Origin: Dioscorea cayenensis subsp. rotundata
Lineage: Eukaryota > Streptophyta > Magnoliopsida > Dioscoreales > Dioscoreaceae
Assembly: GCF_009730915.1 (NCBI RefSeq)
Contig: NC_052476.1
Location: forward strand, 1,240,001-1,304,000
Length of the DNA stretch: 64,000 nt
Reading direction: 5' to 3'
In this document: in pieces, positions 10,983 through 24,401 of the stretch
Layout: each line of letters begins with the position of its first letter
How positions within the stretch are numbered: position 1 is the stretch's first letter
Notes under the pieces: model-generated
What the model saw: the letters and a program-made list of their open reading frames with translations, nothing else
Told to the model about the DNA's origin: nothing
The model's database searches: none
Position numbers and translations under genes: made by a program

Positions 10983-13164
10983 TGTGAGACCCACCCTTAA
11001 TCAAATCCTAGCCATTGCTTTTATCTCTTAATCCTAGCCGTTGGTTTTACTTTCAATCTTAGCCATTGATTTTTGTTTTTTTGTTTAGTTTTCAAAACCC
11101 CTAGCTGTCTCTTCAAATTTTTTTCGGTTTTTAGATCATAGGGGGAAAAAGAGAGAGACTTGCGTCGTCTCTTTCTCTTCCTTTTTCGGGTGGTGTCGTG
11201 ACGAGGGACGGGAGAAGGGTCTCATCGTCACGGATTTCATTTCTTGTTATTGTTGAGGTAAGGTTATGAGTTTTTTTGTTATTGCTCTTTTCTTATGCTT
11301 GTTTGTGACATATTACTAGTTAGGGTTAGGGTTTGGTGAGAATTGATTTGATTTTTAGTTTGAGGATAAAATTCAGAAAGTCTCTGTTAGCACAGATAGA
11401 GATCTCTAATTTATTTCGAAGATATAGAGATGGAATTTGGAAGAGATCAGAATAGAAAAATTGTAGATCGAGATCTTTTTTAGCTTACTACGAAATTTCA
11501 GAATTTTTGGAGTAGTATCTTGCAAATTATAAATTTTTAGACGCAGGTGACGCGGACAGGATTTCTGTTCAGCCCTTTGAACAGTTTTTTTGATTATTTT
11601 TCGTAATTGTAAGTTCTGTTTTAGATTTATATTTATATAAGAAAGTTATATAGGACGATGTTATATTTGTCTCTGCAAAAATTTCAGAATTTTTTTAGAC
11701 ATGTAAATTGTGAGATATGAGCAGATTTCTATAGGTGTGCTCAATATTATTTCTGCAGAGAACATTATGATTGCTTAGACAATTTGATGGTCTGCTAAAT
11801 GGAATTTGGAGAAGAGTAACATAACAAAGTTATATATTTTTGATGTTACCTAATTACCTGAAAAAAATTTCAGATTTTTATGCATATGTAGTTTGTGAGA
11901 TATAGCCCTATTTGTATAAGTGTCTCGGATGAAGATGCCTAGTTTTTCTCATAAGTTTGAAATTTTTTTGATTTGTGTTAGAATTTGCAAAAGCTACTGC
12001 TGATTTTTAATCTTAAGGTTTGTAGGTGAGTTGGTTATTGGTCTTGACCTTGGTAATTTTTGTTAGTGTTTGATTTGTTTTTTGCATTCGTGTAAATTTT
12101 AGAATTTGTTTACTTGTAATTATGATGGGTTATTCCCAAATTAGGACTTCCTGAGAAATACTCGATTGGTGTAAGAATTCAAAAATCTGGTTGTTAATCA
12201 AGTAAGTATCCTACATATAAATCATATTGTATGTATATACTCTAGTTTTTCCGAACATCCGAAAAATTTTTGAGAAAAAAATAATGATTTTATGTATTTA
12301 TTTATATTTTTGAATTATTTATTTATTATTATTATTGGAATTATTTTTAAATTATTTTTAAAGTTCCGATTAATGATATTTTTATTTTTGGATTAGAATT
12401 AATTGAAAGGTTTAAATATTTTTATTTACATTTGGATTACTTAATTTTTTTGAATTCGGATATTTATTTACTTTTCCGATTAATTACTATTGTGTTTTTC
12501 TTTATTATCTATTCATGTTTTGGATTCTATTAAGCTGGATTATTTTTGATATGATAAAAAAATGGGATCATGTGATCTGCAAATTACTTGCATTTTGCCC
12601 GAGTATGAATTTTTGATAGTTTATTGTTTTGTGAACATTAAATATTTTTGACAAAAGTACTCGTAGTCCCCAAACTAACTTTGCAATAACCACATCATCT
12701 GGGGGTTAAACACGGCCAGTGTCGACATGTACTCGATATAGAAACTATAGTTTCCCACCGCTTTCAGTCGGTGAAGAATAACGACCTCGATAATTCGGCT
12801 CGGGTCAGCGAGGGTAAACTTATGAGTTATAATATTACGGCTCGGGTCACTGAGGGATAAATATATGAGATCTGTTATTTTTGTTTTGATGATAGTTGTT
12901 TGGGGGACCTATATGCTTAGTTTTGACATCCGTGTTTATTTGAAATAAATTTGATTTCGATTTTTGATTTTTGATAATTTATGATTTTTTTGTAAATGAT
13001 CCCTATAATTTTTTTAGTGGGTGCTTCTTTGACATGCAGCTCATAATCTGTTGTTAATTTTTTTTCAGGTTTTGAGGCCATGTATGCCTACTTGGTTTCG
13101 GCCTTCTAGGTGTACGGCCGTTTGTCGGCGTCCCTGGTCCATAGAGTAGGGTTCGGGCGTGACA
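10983..13164. mobile_element. Solo LTR of an LTR retrotransposon, 2.2 kb
   Basis: The block starts TGTGAGACCCAC and ends GGGTTCGGGCGTGACA, so it has the TG...CA ends of an LTR. It is flanked on both sides by TATAA (10978-10982 and 13165-13169), a 5-bp target-site duplication. No gag-pol coding sequence lies inside or next to it. That is the pattern left when two LTRs recombine and delete the body. The interior has a GC-richer part near 11160-11230 and two related GGCTCGGGTCA...GAGGG stretches near 12798 and 12839. The family is not recognised, and the strand cannot be fixed without the body. Confidence 0.72.
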
Positions 13165-13369
13165 TATAAGAAGGTAGTATCTCCTAATAGATTTTTTTTA
13201 TTTAATATATAAAAATTTAAAGTGAAAATCATTTACTTAAGCAATCAAAACATCTATTACTTATTAACCCAACACGCTGAGATATACTATTTTTTATTTT
13301 TAAATATAAAATTATGAAAATATTTATTTTAACAACAATAAAAGGACAAATCTAGTTATTTGGCTTAAC

Positions 13370-13965
13370 CTTGCTCCAACACTTTGTTTTCTAACATGTG
13401 GGGACCTCGGAGGTTTTATCTTAGAGGTTCAGTCAAGGAAATCTGGGATATTTTGGCAAAAGTCATCATGTGAAATATTTGACTGAAAAAAATAATTGAA
13501 TTTTGAATGTCATATTTTTAGCTCCTCTCTCCTTGATATTAAGGATTGTTCATTTATTCACCTTGTGGATGCTTGCAACTCCATAACACAAACTCCAAAA
13601 GTTAGAGTAGTTAGTTAATACTGTCAAGAGAAGCCTCAAGTTCCTAGAGCACCATGTGGGCGACTTGAGAGGCCCCCGAGAGATGACATTTGGCACCAAC
13701 TTAGGCTTAGGAGAGTAGTTCAATTGGGCACTAGAGAGCCCCTTTTATTTTTTTGCTAGGAACTTACGGGTCTTCTAAGTTGTAGCTTCATTGTCTTATA
13801 GCCCCTTTTCTTTGTTCTTTCAGGTGTTGTATTTTTCTTTTGGGTTTGTTGTATTATTGTGCTGGTTTATTGCCCTGTCGTTTGTGGTTTGTGCTATAGT
13901 ACCTCTTTCTTTTATTTAATGGCAACAATTTATCTATTTTTAAAAAATAAAAATAAAAATAAAAT
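13370..13965 (+). mobile_element. Possible LINE 3' end with A-rich tail
   Basis: A GC-richer, non-coding stretch runs into a G/T-rich end (CTGGTTTATTGCCCTGTCG) and then AATAAAAATAAAAATAAAAT at about 13946-13965. That resembles the 3' UTR and tail of a 5'-truncated LINE. I found no reverse-transcriptase motif and no target-site duplication, so this remains tentative. Confidence 0.35.
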
Positions 13966-14584
13966 GGCTATTTTTAGGGTATTTATATCTTTAAACAAAT
14001 GATATTTATTTGTGATATTTTTTTTAAATAAAACACAAAATTTTTAAGAGCTCAGTTTTCAATATAATCAATTTCTTTTTTAATTGGATGCTTAGTGTAA
14101 TTTATAATCTGAATGAGATTAAAATATTAATAAAATTTTCATAATTTTTTATTCAAATAATTTGTTTATTTGTATTTTGGTGTTTTTAAAATTTTTGGGA
14201 TCTTTAATAGAATTTTTGAAAATTTGAGACTATGTTTTGATATATATATATATATATAAATCAGACCGTTTTTTGAAGAGCATATCATATGTCTATTTTC
14301 TTCATGGCTGCTAAAAAAAGAAAATTAACTTGTTGAAATTAATCACTTCAATCCGATATAAGTCAAATAAAAATTAAAAATAAGAATAAACATCATTGAA
14401 GTAAATTTGAATAAACTGAATTTATTAATATTACTTGGTAAATAACAAGAAACAAAACATAAAGAAAAAGTAAAAAAATTAAAATAAAAAAATTAAGACA
14501 TCAAAGTCAACCACATGACACAAATAGTTTAACAAGCAATACAAAGTGAAACAAAAATAATGATTAATTAAACATTCATGTCAT
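13966..14584. other. AT-rich intergenic DNA
   Basis: Nothing recognisable apart from A/T runs and a short (TA)n at about 14240-14258. It leads to the 3' end of the PCR-type gene on the minus strand. Confidence 0.5.
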
Positions 14585-15888
14585 TCATCTCATCATCCCT
14601 TTTTGTATGTTTGGTGCCATAGCCATTTCTTGAGCCTTCTTCTCCATGTTCCCTCTCCAACCTATAAATAATTAAATACACATTTATATCATCGACAAAT
14701 TCAATACATTTAAAATTAATTAAATCAAAATTAAAAATAAATAAATAAATAAAAAATGCAATTTTTTCCTGTATTTTTAATCTTTTATCATATATCAAAA
14801 TATCAAAAAGATTAAAAAATAGGACAAACTTATAGTAGATAAACTATTAATCGTTTAATACAATCATTAAAGTTTGTAATCTGAATTTTATTTGACTCAA
14901 TACGAAAAGTTTGAGGTGCAAGCTATATGTTTGTTCGAATTATGAGAAATTTTTGTGATATGTGATAATAACAAAAGATTAAACTCAACTTAAGCTCAAA
15001 TTCAGAGAATTTAAGATCTATTTAAATATATTTTTAAATTTTTTTTAATGTGGATTTAATTTTAATAAAAAGCGTATTTTCATGTAAATTTATGTGTTTT
15101 TATTTGTTTTTTTTTTGTTATTATTGGTCATTATTTCTTTCGACAGGAATGAATTGATAGATTATCGTATAACTAAGAATCGAAGAAGAAAGTAGAAAAA
15201 AATAAGGAAAAATAGAATCGAATGCTCACCGATCTTTAGATCGAAACCGCGATTTTGAAGCTCTCTATATTCTTGGCACAAAGCACATGGTTCACAACAA
15301 CAATGAACAAGACAGTCATTGCAAGGACTCTCTTCAAGTGAGTACTCTGCTCTCAATTTTGATCTATTCATACATGAATATATCCATTGACAACCAGTGA
15401 AACACATCAACAGTGTGTACAATGATCCACTTATTCCACATGCTGCCATTTTTTCATTCATTAATTCAATTAAATTCATCAAAAAAATATAAATTAAAAC
15501 TTCATAAACTTGATTTAATTAAAGTTTCAAAGATAATTACTTACATGTGTTTCCTCTATCAGTTATCTCTGCAACCATTCCAAATGTTATGCATGGACAG
15601 CAACATGTCATCCAACCTTTTTTTTTCACATAAAAAATCAAGATCATCTTATTTTCTAATTATCAAAGATAATAACATAAATTAAATTTTTTAAAAATAT
15701 AAACATTTAGATAAAGTTGCTTGTAATAATATATACATAGACTTACAAGTTCCACAATCATCGGTACAATCACAGAGACCGGTCGTCCAAGGAATCGGTC
15801 CCGGAGCGACCATGGACATCGCCGGAGGTGGTGGTGGTGGTGGTGGTGCCGAAGGATAGTAGGTATTTGGTTGAGAAGGATAATACAT
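14585..15888 (-). CDS. PLAC8-domain protein, PCR / cell-number-regulator type
   Basis: Four exons on the minus strand (15888-15747, 15616-15545, 15442-15230, 14661-14585) give 167 residues with frame kept throughout. The N-terminus is Pro-rich with eight Pro in a row. The PLAC8 core begins at PWTTGLCDCTDDCGTC and continues with CCCPCITFGMVAEITDRG. A hydrophobic segment (SLYTLLMCFTGCQWIYSC) comes next, then CNDCLVHCCCEPCALCQEYREL and the end GNMEKKAQEMAMAP. CCCPC sits where the family carries its CCXXXXCPC-type motif. Known members are small plasma-membrane proteins linked to cadmium and zinc export (PLANT CADMIUM RESISTANCE) or to organ size (CNR). Sequence alone does not tell which role applies here. 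A TATA box lies about 55 bp before the ATG (15941-15949). Confidence 0.88.
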
Positions 15889-15940
15889 GGTTGAGTATCA
15901 ATGCTTTTTCTTTATTGTGAAAATGATGCCATGTCTAATG

Positions 15941-15949
15941 AATTTATAG
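15941..15949 (-). promoter_or_regulatory. TATA box of the PCR-type gene
   Basis: CTATAAATT on the minus strand lies 53 bp before the ATG at 15888, a short but usual spacing for a compact leader. Confidence 0.45.
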
Positions 15950-16970
15950 AAATTTTCATTTGTAACTTGTAAGGTTTGGTCAATGTTTTGGTGCAACTTT
16001 GAATTTTATGTGTGATTTCTTTGGAATTATGTTTCATGACTTGGTCTATTGTTTAATTTGTTTATCATGTTTACTTCTGTTGTATATATATATTTATATA
16101 TCTTTAAGTAGTCAATAAGATGGTAATTTTAAAATGGAAATGTATGAGATTAGAAACTTCTATGAAAGTGATTAAGATGAGAGAGAAACTTTAATTCACA
16201 TTGGGATGTTAATTAATTAAAAGTTATGTCAAATTATTAGCAAATTGGAACTGTTAAATGATTTCTTTTGACCAAATTGCTTCTAATCAAAAGTTTAGTA
16301 AAAAATTATTAATATAATTTTAGTATTAGTTACTTTCTTAGAAATTTGGTAAGATGTCCATCTAGAAAAGACTATTTCCCTTGTTTCAACCCTATAAGTA
16401 TTTTTATTTTTCTTGGATTTAGACAAGTTTAGTGTGTGAATATAGATCCGTTGAAATAGTAAAATTACACATATATATTTAATATTTATTAAAATATATT
16501 TAATGTTTACATATATTTGTTTTTTAATCTAATTATATTAAATAAAAAGACACTCCCAAAATTCTTAGTCTTTAGCAACCACTATCTATTGTAGTAAATT
16601 GTTAGTAGAATAATGAATGGGCATACCCAGAATCAAATCCTTAGGTCTACAGTACAAAACATTGCAAATATGGTAGAATAATATTAAAAAAATACTGTTC
16701 ATTCACTATTTATTGGGTCCTCTGTCCTTTTTCTATAGGGATGTTATTTCTCTCCCTCTAGAGTTGTATGACAATAAGAATTTATTGACTTAATTTAGTT
16801 ATTGAAAAATCTTATAGGCTTACACATGCTACGACTCTAATTGCTTCATATAATATCTAACTCGAATTAATAAATCCTCAAGGAGTTACAAAGTTTTTAA
16901 GTCATCATAACTAGTACACTATTATACCTATTTGTCCTTTAATACCCCTTTTGGAGCAGCACTTATCGCC

Positions 16971-17022
<52 letters not shown>

Positions 17023-17230
17023 CTTAGCCTTTATATTTCTACTCTCAATTATGTTTAGTAGATGTTCAAAATTAAAATTATTTTTAAAAAATTTTTAAAA
17101 AAACCATTGGCTTTTCTTCCATGAAATAAATAATTCAATAAATGTATTAAATATTCTGAATAAATATTATTTATGCGGAAATCTTTGAATTTGAGTTTTT
17201 TTTATTTAAAAAGAAAATGATGTAAGTAAT
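15950..17230. other. AT-rich intergenic DNA with an (AT)n microsatellite
   Basis: Upstream DNA of the PCR-type gene with no gene or transposon ends recognised. A pure (AT)n tract of about 45 bp covers 16974-17019. Confidence 0.6.
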
Positions 17231-17231
17231 T

Positions 17232-17880
17232 ACTCCCTCCAGTTTCTTTTTATTTGTCACGTTTTGGAGCTTTTCTCTGTTCTTTTTTACTTGTCACATC
17301 AGAAATTTTGTGCAATATGAAGTAATTATTTCCAAATGTACCCATTTCATTTAATGTACGTGTATAATTTTTAATAAATCACAATCAACTAAGTATTAAA
17401 TTATATACTCAACTAGTGAGACTTTTAAATAGTGGTAAATTTGGAAAGTAATGAAAATTTTTATACTCCCTCCATTCCTTTTTACTTAATCACTTTTTAG
17501 AGTTCTTCTACATTTTTTTTTACTTGTCACATTAGAATTTTTGTGCAACTTTAAATAGTTTTTTTTTTCCAAATTTATCTTTTAATTTAATGTACTTGTA
17601 TAATTTTCAATTAATCACAATTAACTAATCATTAAATTATATACTCCACTAGTAGAGTTTTAAATAATGGTAGTTTTGAAAAATAATTGAATTTTTTTAT
17701 AAAATATAGGTAACAAACTAATTTTAAATAATTTTTTTAATCGGTGTGAATTAGGTAAATGTGATAACTAAAAAAGAACGGATGAAGTAAAATATAGATA
17801 ATCAATTAATTTTATTTAAATTTTTTTAATCAATGTAAATTAGGTAAATTTTACGAGTAAAAACATAACGGAGGGAGTAT
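17232..17880. mobile_element. Stowaway-type MITE (outer copy), interrupted
   Basis: Left end TACTCCCTCCAGTTTC and right end AACGGAGGGAGTATA are inverted repeats of the Stowaway (Tc1/mariner) type, with TA target sites. Once the inner element at 17465-17785 is taken out, the two halves join at TTTTTA|TAAAATATAG. That agrees with the uninterrupted relative at 60714-61036 (TTTTTTATAAAATATAGATA). Confidence 0.85.
17465..17785. mobile_element. Stowaway-type MITE nested in the outer copy
   Basis: It starts TACTCCCTCCATTCC and ends GAACGGATGAAGTA. Its interior (AATGTACTTGTATAATTTTC, AATTATATACTCCACTAGT) is the same family as the outer element. It is inserted at a TA inside that copy. Confidence 0.82.
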
Positions 17881-17886
17881 AGACTT

Positions 17887-19044
17887 TTGAAGGGGTTATT
17901 CGTAATTTACAAGATATCAACGATGGTACTGATCCCGAGGCATGATGTACGGTTGGGCGATGGGCTGAATGGCGGTTGGAGGGATCGAAGTCTTCTTCGT
18001 CATTTGGAAGCACGAGAAGCTCGATTTCCTCGATTTTCTCTGATCTCGATTCCGGAAATTCGTATGAATCTCATTCTCAATCTCATCGATTCTTATTTTT
18101 TAATCTTTTTATTGTTGATATCTTTCATCAAATTGAAGCATTTTAGTGTTCTTGATTCTCGATTTGTAATTAGGGTTCTAGTTGTATAATTCGTGATTGT
18201 ATTGTCGTGGATTTGATTGGGTTTCTTTTAGTTGTTCTTGATCCGAATTTGGGTTTCAGGGATATAGATGCTGATGGTTTTATCAAGAAATTTGAGTTTT
18301 TCTAGGGTTTAGAAGTTATCGAGTGCTTTATTGGTCTGGTTGATGTGTTTTGTTTAGGTCGTTGAAGTTTTTGTTTGATCCAAAGACTTTTTATCTCTTG
18401 ACTTTTGATCCGCATTACGAGGAGCGAAATTTCTGGGCAGGTTTATTTTATTGTATTTTATGTTATTTGTCAAGAAACAATTGCTTTTTCGCAATGAAAG
18501 GATACGTTTTTGAGATTGAATTTCTTTCTTCAATGTGTAGCCCTTCTGTTTTCTTTGGTACTTTATTTTAATCATTAGGTTTTTAGAGCTATAGTTCCTT
18601 ATTTTTTTCTTCTGAAGAATTCAGATCTTTTTTGGGTTTTTTTAGGAACCCGCTTTCAATTTTTTGCATTTATGTATTATAATGGTGCATGCTATGTATT
18701 TTGTTTAGGCTTTCAGGTTTGGAGGATTTTTTATGGATTAGTGATTGAATGTCTTCTTTGCTTGATTTTAATCTTTCTTTTTTCTGAGTGCGTTTTAAAT
18801 TTTATAATATGCTTAAGATCATTTGTCTTATGATTCCTTTGCTTCATATTGCAGCATTTTTTTTTTTAATAACATATTAACAAATGCTCTTAGTTGAATT
18901 GAATAATTTGATACTTTAGTTTGAAAATTTGATGAACTTATCGTTGCTTTAGATAAATATGTGCTTTAGAGATTGTATAATTCTTGTGAGTTTTAAAACT
19001 TTGCATATTCTTATCTTCAAGGTGCACCACTTGAAGCCTTTCCA
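17887..19044 (+). other. 5' leader and leader intron of CCZ1
   Basis: Downstream of the MITE the base composition changes to a gene-like, CG-containing stretch (17925-18060: GATGGGCTGAATGGCGG, TCTCTGATCTCGATTCC). It ends at a plausible donor (AAATTC|GTATGA near 18060). A plausible acceptor (ATCTTCAAG|GTGCAC, 19020/19021) lies 24 bp before the ATG. This is the layout of a non-coding first exon and a long leader intron. Exact transcript ends cannot be read from sequence. Confidence 0.5.
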
Positions 19045-22000
19045 ATGGGCTTATCTTTAAACCTTAATGAAGCAGTTCAGATTTGCATCTTTGACTTACG
19101 AAGGGGACAACATGAAGGGCAAGAACTTGACAAGATACTATTCTTCTTTCCTATGGAATTCCCATTCTCTGCACAACTTTCTGTTATCGGTCTTTGCGAG
19201 GGAATCATTACATTTACAAGGTTTGTATGACTCTTTGATGTAAAATTGTTTCTAGAAACTGTGTTTTTTGGCTCAAAGTTGTATGTAGGCTGGAAATCTG
19301 TACTTGATTATCATGGGTAGACTTGTCTTGTCTTTTTCTTTCATATTTAAACTGGTTGTAAGTTGTACTTAAAGTGAAATTCTTGCTTGGCTGATAAAAG
19401 GCTTTGTTTGTAAACAATTGGTAGCTTGCTAAACCTTCTTCTGATCAATCAACTTCCCCACTTGTAGCTGAACTAGTATAAAACTGGATTAGTGGTTACT
19501 GACTCTATTTTGATGTCTCAACATGGTTGTTTGGAAGAGGACCTATAAATAAATGTGGAAATTGTTTGAATTAGCATCACAGTTTATCTTTTGGGTTCCA
19601 TTGGCCTTATCTGTTTCTGGGTTCACATCAGCTCAATTTATGTTATGTTTCTGCTATTGGTCATTGATGCATTGTTGCCATGTTGTCATCCAACGGTCTC
19701 TCTAAACTAACTTGAAGCCTCTCTCTCGTCTCAAACCACTTGGATTTGTTATTAAGATGTTATCAGGCAACTTGTCATTTTTTTTTTCTGCAGAATTTTT
19801 TCTCCAGACGCTGCTTGTGAGGTAATAGAAGCAGAAAGACATTCCTATGTGTTCTATGAGGCTGAGGCAGATATATGGATGGTTCTGGTATGCGCTTCTT
19901 TATCTGTTTTATTGATTTATATTCTGTGCCTCATTAGTAGAAACATCAGGAATATATTTAAAACTAATTCCCAACTGTATTCTGTTTATCATGCCACTTG
20001 TTCAAAATGAGGAAACAATTTCCTTACACAAGGCCACCTGTACTCTTATGTTAAATAAAACCACTTCATTTGCTGGAAATTCTATTCACTTCGAGGCTCA
20101 GTTTGGAAGATGCTGAGTATGTCGCTCCATTTTTGTGGTAGGATGTGTTTTTCCTGGCATATATCTGTGCCTGGTGTGTATAATGATTCATTTGATTTAT
20201 CACTGCACCAATACTTCTTTTCTTGCTTCCTGAGGCAGTTTGGTGATTTAACAATAGTCTGCATTTCTTGCTTGGATTTTTCTGTTTTTTAATATCCTTT
20301 GCGATTTTCTTCCACTTCCATAACTGCACCTATACTGGCATTATCAGGTAGACTTGGCATCTGATATTCTAATATTAGGTTTGTGCTGTATTCTATGGTA
20401 TTTTTGCCTGTGTAATCTTTCTTAGTAACCATTTTCTGACTATCATTGTTGATATTACAGATTATGGAGAAAAGTAAGGATAATGAATCTGATTGGCGAT
20501 TTGATGCATTACGTGGAATTCTGAAGGAGGTGCATTATCTTTTCATGATGTTTCATGGATCTTTGAGAGCATTACTGGAAAAACAACCTAGTGGTGAACT
20601 TGCTCGTAGTCGTCTTTATCCCTTTGTGATAGATTACTTGACAGGTAAGACATATTCTATCAAAGTCAGCTTGTGTAAATCATACAGCGCAGGTTCAGTA
20701 TTTTGATTTGATCAAAGGAAGTTATCTGGTATTGCCACCAGGTTCTTCTAATTTTACTACCGGTGAAAGTTAAGTATTACTAATTTGTTTTTTAATTTTG
20801 TTATTCAAAGTAGATTTCTATGTTGGGAAAAAACTCCAACTGCCATCTTTCCGTGACTCTTTGAGGGAGCGAGGAACGGTTCAAATGTTGTCTGTTTCAC
20901 GGGAAGTTGCAATTGAAGTTCAGGTGTGTCCATGTTCTGATTAGATATGTATTTTTGTTTTTTGTATGTTGAAATTTGATCCACCCTGTGAACCATCAGG
21001 CATAGCTTGTTTGTGTCATGGACATTTCGTCAGATATAGTTGTGTTTGCCTAAAATTTTGTTGTTGATTCTGTACTGCACGAAGCTGCAATGGAAAATCC
21101 ATAATTCTCTACAGGTCCATTTGATAATATTTTTAACTTGCAATCATTAGACACAGTTTTGTGGGGGATGAAGTGTGCATCCTTGCTAACACAGAATACT
21201 CAAAATGCTGTAGCATATGCAGAGAGCCATTGACTTTGCTGCCGTTTACCCCATATACCCAACATATTAGAAAGCTGATTAACAATTACCCTGCCAATAC
21301 TCCAAACTCCAAAGTGGTATTGAAAGCTGGTAGTTCTTATTGGTGTATTGTGTCGATATGAACCAATTGTTTTTTTTCTTTAAAAAAATTACTTTTTTTG
21401 CTTCATGTGCATATGCAGAAGTATGACACCCTTTAGATTGAATTACCACCTGATGTCTAATGTTTGAATTTGCAGTCACTCGTTACAGTGCTGGGATCAT
21501 TGTGTGTAGGAAACACAACTTGCAAGTCGGTCATCTTATTCCATGACCTGCTGGTGTCAACAACGCTGTCTCCTGTATGGTTGTCTTTCTTATCCCTATT
21601 GATTTAGGCAGTGTTGCAAAGAAACTTAATATGTTCTGTAGTGCTCTTTTATCAAGAGGTGGAATTTGTGTGCAGGAGGATACAACAAATATTTATACTT
21701 ATGCTGTCTTGAGGTTGATTCCACATGCTCTATCATCTGGTACAAACACCTGGTCGTATTTGCTGAAGGGAACCTCTGCAACTAGTGCTGCAGCTGGTTT
21801 TACTGCAACCACAGGATCTGTATCAGATGGGTCTCAGCAATCATCTAGCGATGCCTCTTCTGCAGGGCAAGATCAGAGAAACAGTGTACCTCGGCCTCTA
21901 CAACGTGAAAAATGGTTTAAAGGCAAGGACGGCTTTCTTACTACTGACATCTGGGGTGCAGAAGTTGGTTCTCTAGTTTCTGTGCTTCCAACAGTGTGGC

Positions 22001-24174
22001 TTCGAGAAACAGAGGAGAACATGAATCTCTGTATTTATCAGCACAAGAATCTGACCATAGTAATCCTAATTCCTGCTTGCTCACTGATAAATGAGCAAGG
22101 GTTAAGTTTGGCAAAGCAGCAACTTGTTGAAAATGTAAGTATCCTATAACCAAAGGAAATTATTCTTCTTTTGTTTTTTTAGTAGCATAATATTCTTTTC
22201 CTTGATTTATCTCTATGTATTTCATCTTCCTGGAACAGAAAATAGACTGGTAATTTCATTTATGGCTACTGAAGTATCCACTAGTGCACTTTATTGAACA
22301 CAATTATTCATCCAGAGATTAGTGTTGAGAAATTACCTGCAAATATATATTGTTGAATCAAATGTAGAATCTGATTAAGTAATGAACTATGCTACAAACA
22401 AATGACAATAATTTTCAATCAAGAATTTTAGTTACTCCCACTATATCAAGATATGGGATTTCATAGAACTCAGATGTTTGGAGCAGCTTCTTGTGTTTCT
22501 GTTATACATGTCTGGACCTAAATGCATTTCCCACACATGGCTGAGTCGTACAAGGTAGCAAGGCTAATTTTATGTCAGATATCTTAACAAAAGAGTGCGA
22601 CTGTAATTAGCATTTGGTAAACTGGATTAGTGAGGAAGTTTACTGTAATTTGCTGTAGTACCTGACACCATAAAACATTTTATATTCCTCAAGTTCACAC
22701 AGATGGCAACCAATTATAGCATATTTTTTGTCAGTAATTTACACTGAACATTTCCAGCCCAGCAGTATGTTGATAAAAATTCTTGTCACTGGTACTTGAT
22801 CGATTGGACATCGTTTTAGTTAAGCTGTTTAGCTTCCAGGTGAACTTGATAACTTAAGTCTTAAGATAGTGGTTTGCTCACAGGTATATTATTATGGGTT
22901 TTCTCTATATTTGGTCATGGTAAACCTCTGTTTATTTTTTGGTTCATTCCTTCACAGGCATACCATAAGATCATAAATGTTGAGGAGAAACTATCTAGGG
23001 GATGGGGTGGTGAAAATGCTTATCATGTGAGCGGCTACCGTTACCTGATCGTTGATGGTGATAGACATATATCAAGAGCTTCCCCACCAGGAAAGGTTAC
23101 TACCTTAGCAAAGGTTTGCATCTTTAACAATTATACATTTGTTGGATATAAATATTTTTTATAAACTTTTTATCTATTTTAGATAAATGTATGGCTTCTC
23201 TTTGCTGATGTAGGGCTTTGGGAATATGCAGCTATGTTGGTACTTTAGGATATTTCTGCTATTTTTTATACATTAAAGCTAAAATGTTGCTTGTACCAAT
23301 ATATATATATATATATATATATTTTTTCTTGTCTGGGTGTTATAGAGTGTGTTTCACAATTGCAAGAATTTCAACTGAGTGATAGATAAGCTTTCCATCC
23401 AGTAAGTTGCCTTTTAGTTTTTGCGAAAAAGGCCTTTTTCTCACTAATGTTTGTTGTGTACTATAAATTGGCATGGTTTTCTAAGGCAGTTTTGTGAATT
23501 CTGTCCATTTAATCTGCAGAACCTTCCTGATTCAAAGTAATGAATATTGACTACCTTATCGTGATTAGGGTTTTCCATCCCAGAATTTGTCTTTCTTTTG
23601 TTTAAATTTTTCTAAATTACTGCTTTGAATCAGCAATGTCATGCTGCAGAACTGGCAATCCATGTTCTTCATATTGTTTATGATCCTTTCTATACATTGT
23701 ACATCACAGGATTCATTGCTAACTCTTAATAGAGTGAGAGAAGAAATTGATTTCGAGAAAATGAGGGCGCAAAGGACGAATCCTGAGCACGAGAAGGATT
23801 TCGAAGTGTGCATCAGAGCCAAAAACAATGCTTGGGTTATATCTAAAGTTACACGAGGGAAAGAACTTCATATGGTTCTAGAGAAGGCCAATGAGACGCT
23901 TCTATATGCTACTGAAACCGTCGAGAAGTTCAGTAACAGGTAACACATAGAAGTATCTATATAACAATCCTCCTTTTTAGACATTGTTCCTTCGTTAAAA
24001 CGTATGAATGAATTCTTTTGAATTGCACTATTTTAGCAATGAACTATTCGATTTTCAATACCTTGCAGATTGCTTTGTTATGCTGTGAATTTTGCAATTT
24101 GTAGACGCACTAATTATTTATCTGTTGAAATTATATTTTACAGGTATTGTGAAGGAGCATTTTCTTCCAACTAG
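19045..24174 (+). CDS. CCZ1: Vacuolar fusion protein CCZ1
   Basis: CCZ1 pairs with MON1 as the exchange factor for Rab7 (plant RABG3) on late endosomes, driving Rab5-to-Rab7 conversion and fusion with the vacuole. Nine coding exons: 19045-19220, 19794-19887, 20461-20644, 20814-20923, 21476-21574, 21676-22134, 22958-23113, 23710-23939 and 24144-24174, 512 residues (Arabidopsis about 500). The first longin-like domain contains CIFDLRRGQHEGQELDKI, LSVIGL and ACEVIEAERH, then WRFDALRGILKEVH and MFHGSLRALLEK. A Ser/Ala-rich linker (TSATSAAAGFTATTGS) near residue 245 separates it from the C-terminal half (WLRETEENMNLCIYQHKNL, YHVSGYRYLIVDGDRHIS). The last intron splits an Arg codon and leaves a 10-codon end, CEGAFSSN. 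The acceptor of exon 4 is tandem (AAG/TAG at 20808-20813), so a form with one more Val is possible. Confidence 0.95.
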
Positions 24175-24401
24175 ATTATCGAACTAGAGACGAGGCATAC
24201 GTTACGTTTTTCGCATGAATGGCATAGAGAATTGCATAACACCAAAACATTGATGCTTCCTTGTTTCACCAAAAGGCGGAGCATTTTTCGTGCATCTTTC
24301 TCAGTGTTTATAAGTTTTAGATAGGCGAACAGGTACACGAAGAAAAGAAACCACGCAATATGGTGAGAAATTTCAATTTCAATCAATCATCTGATCTTTC
24401 A

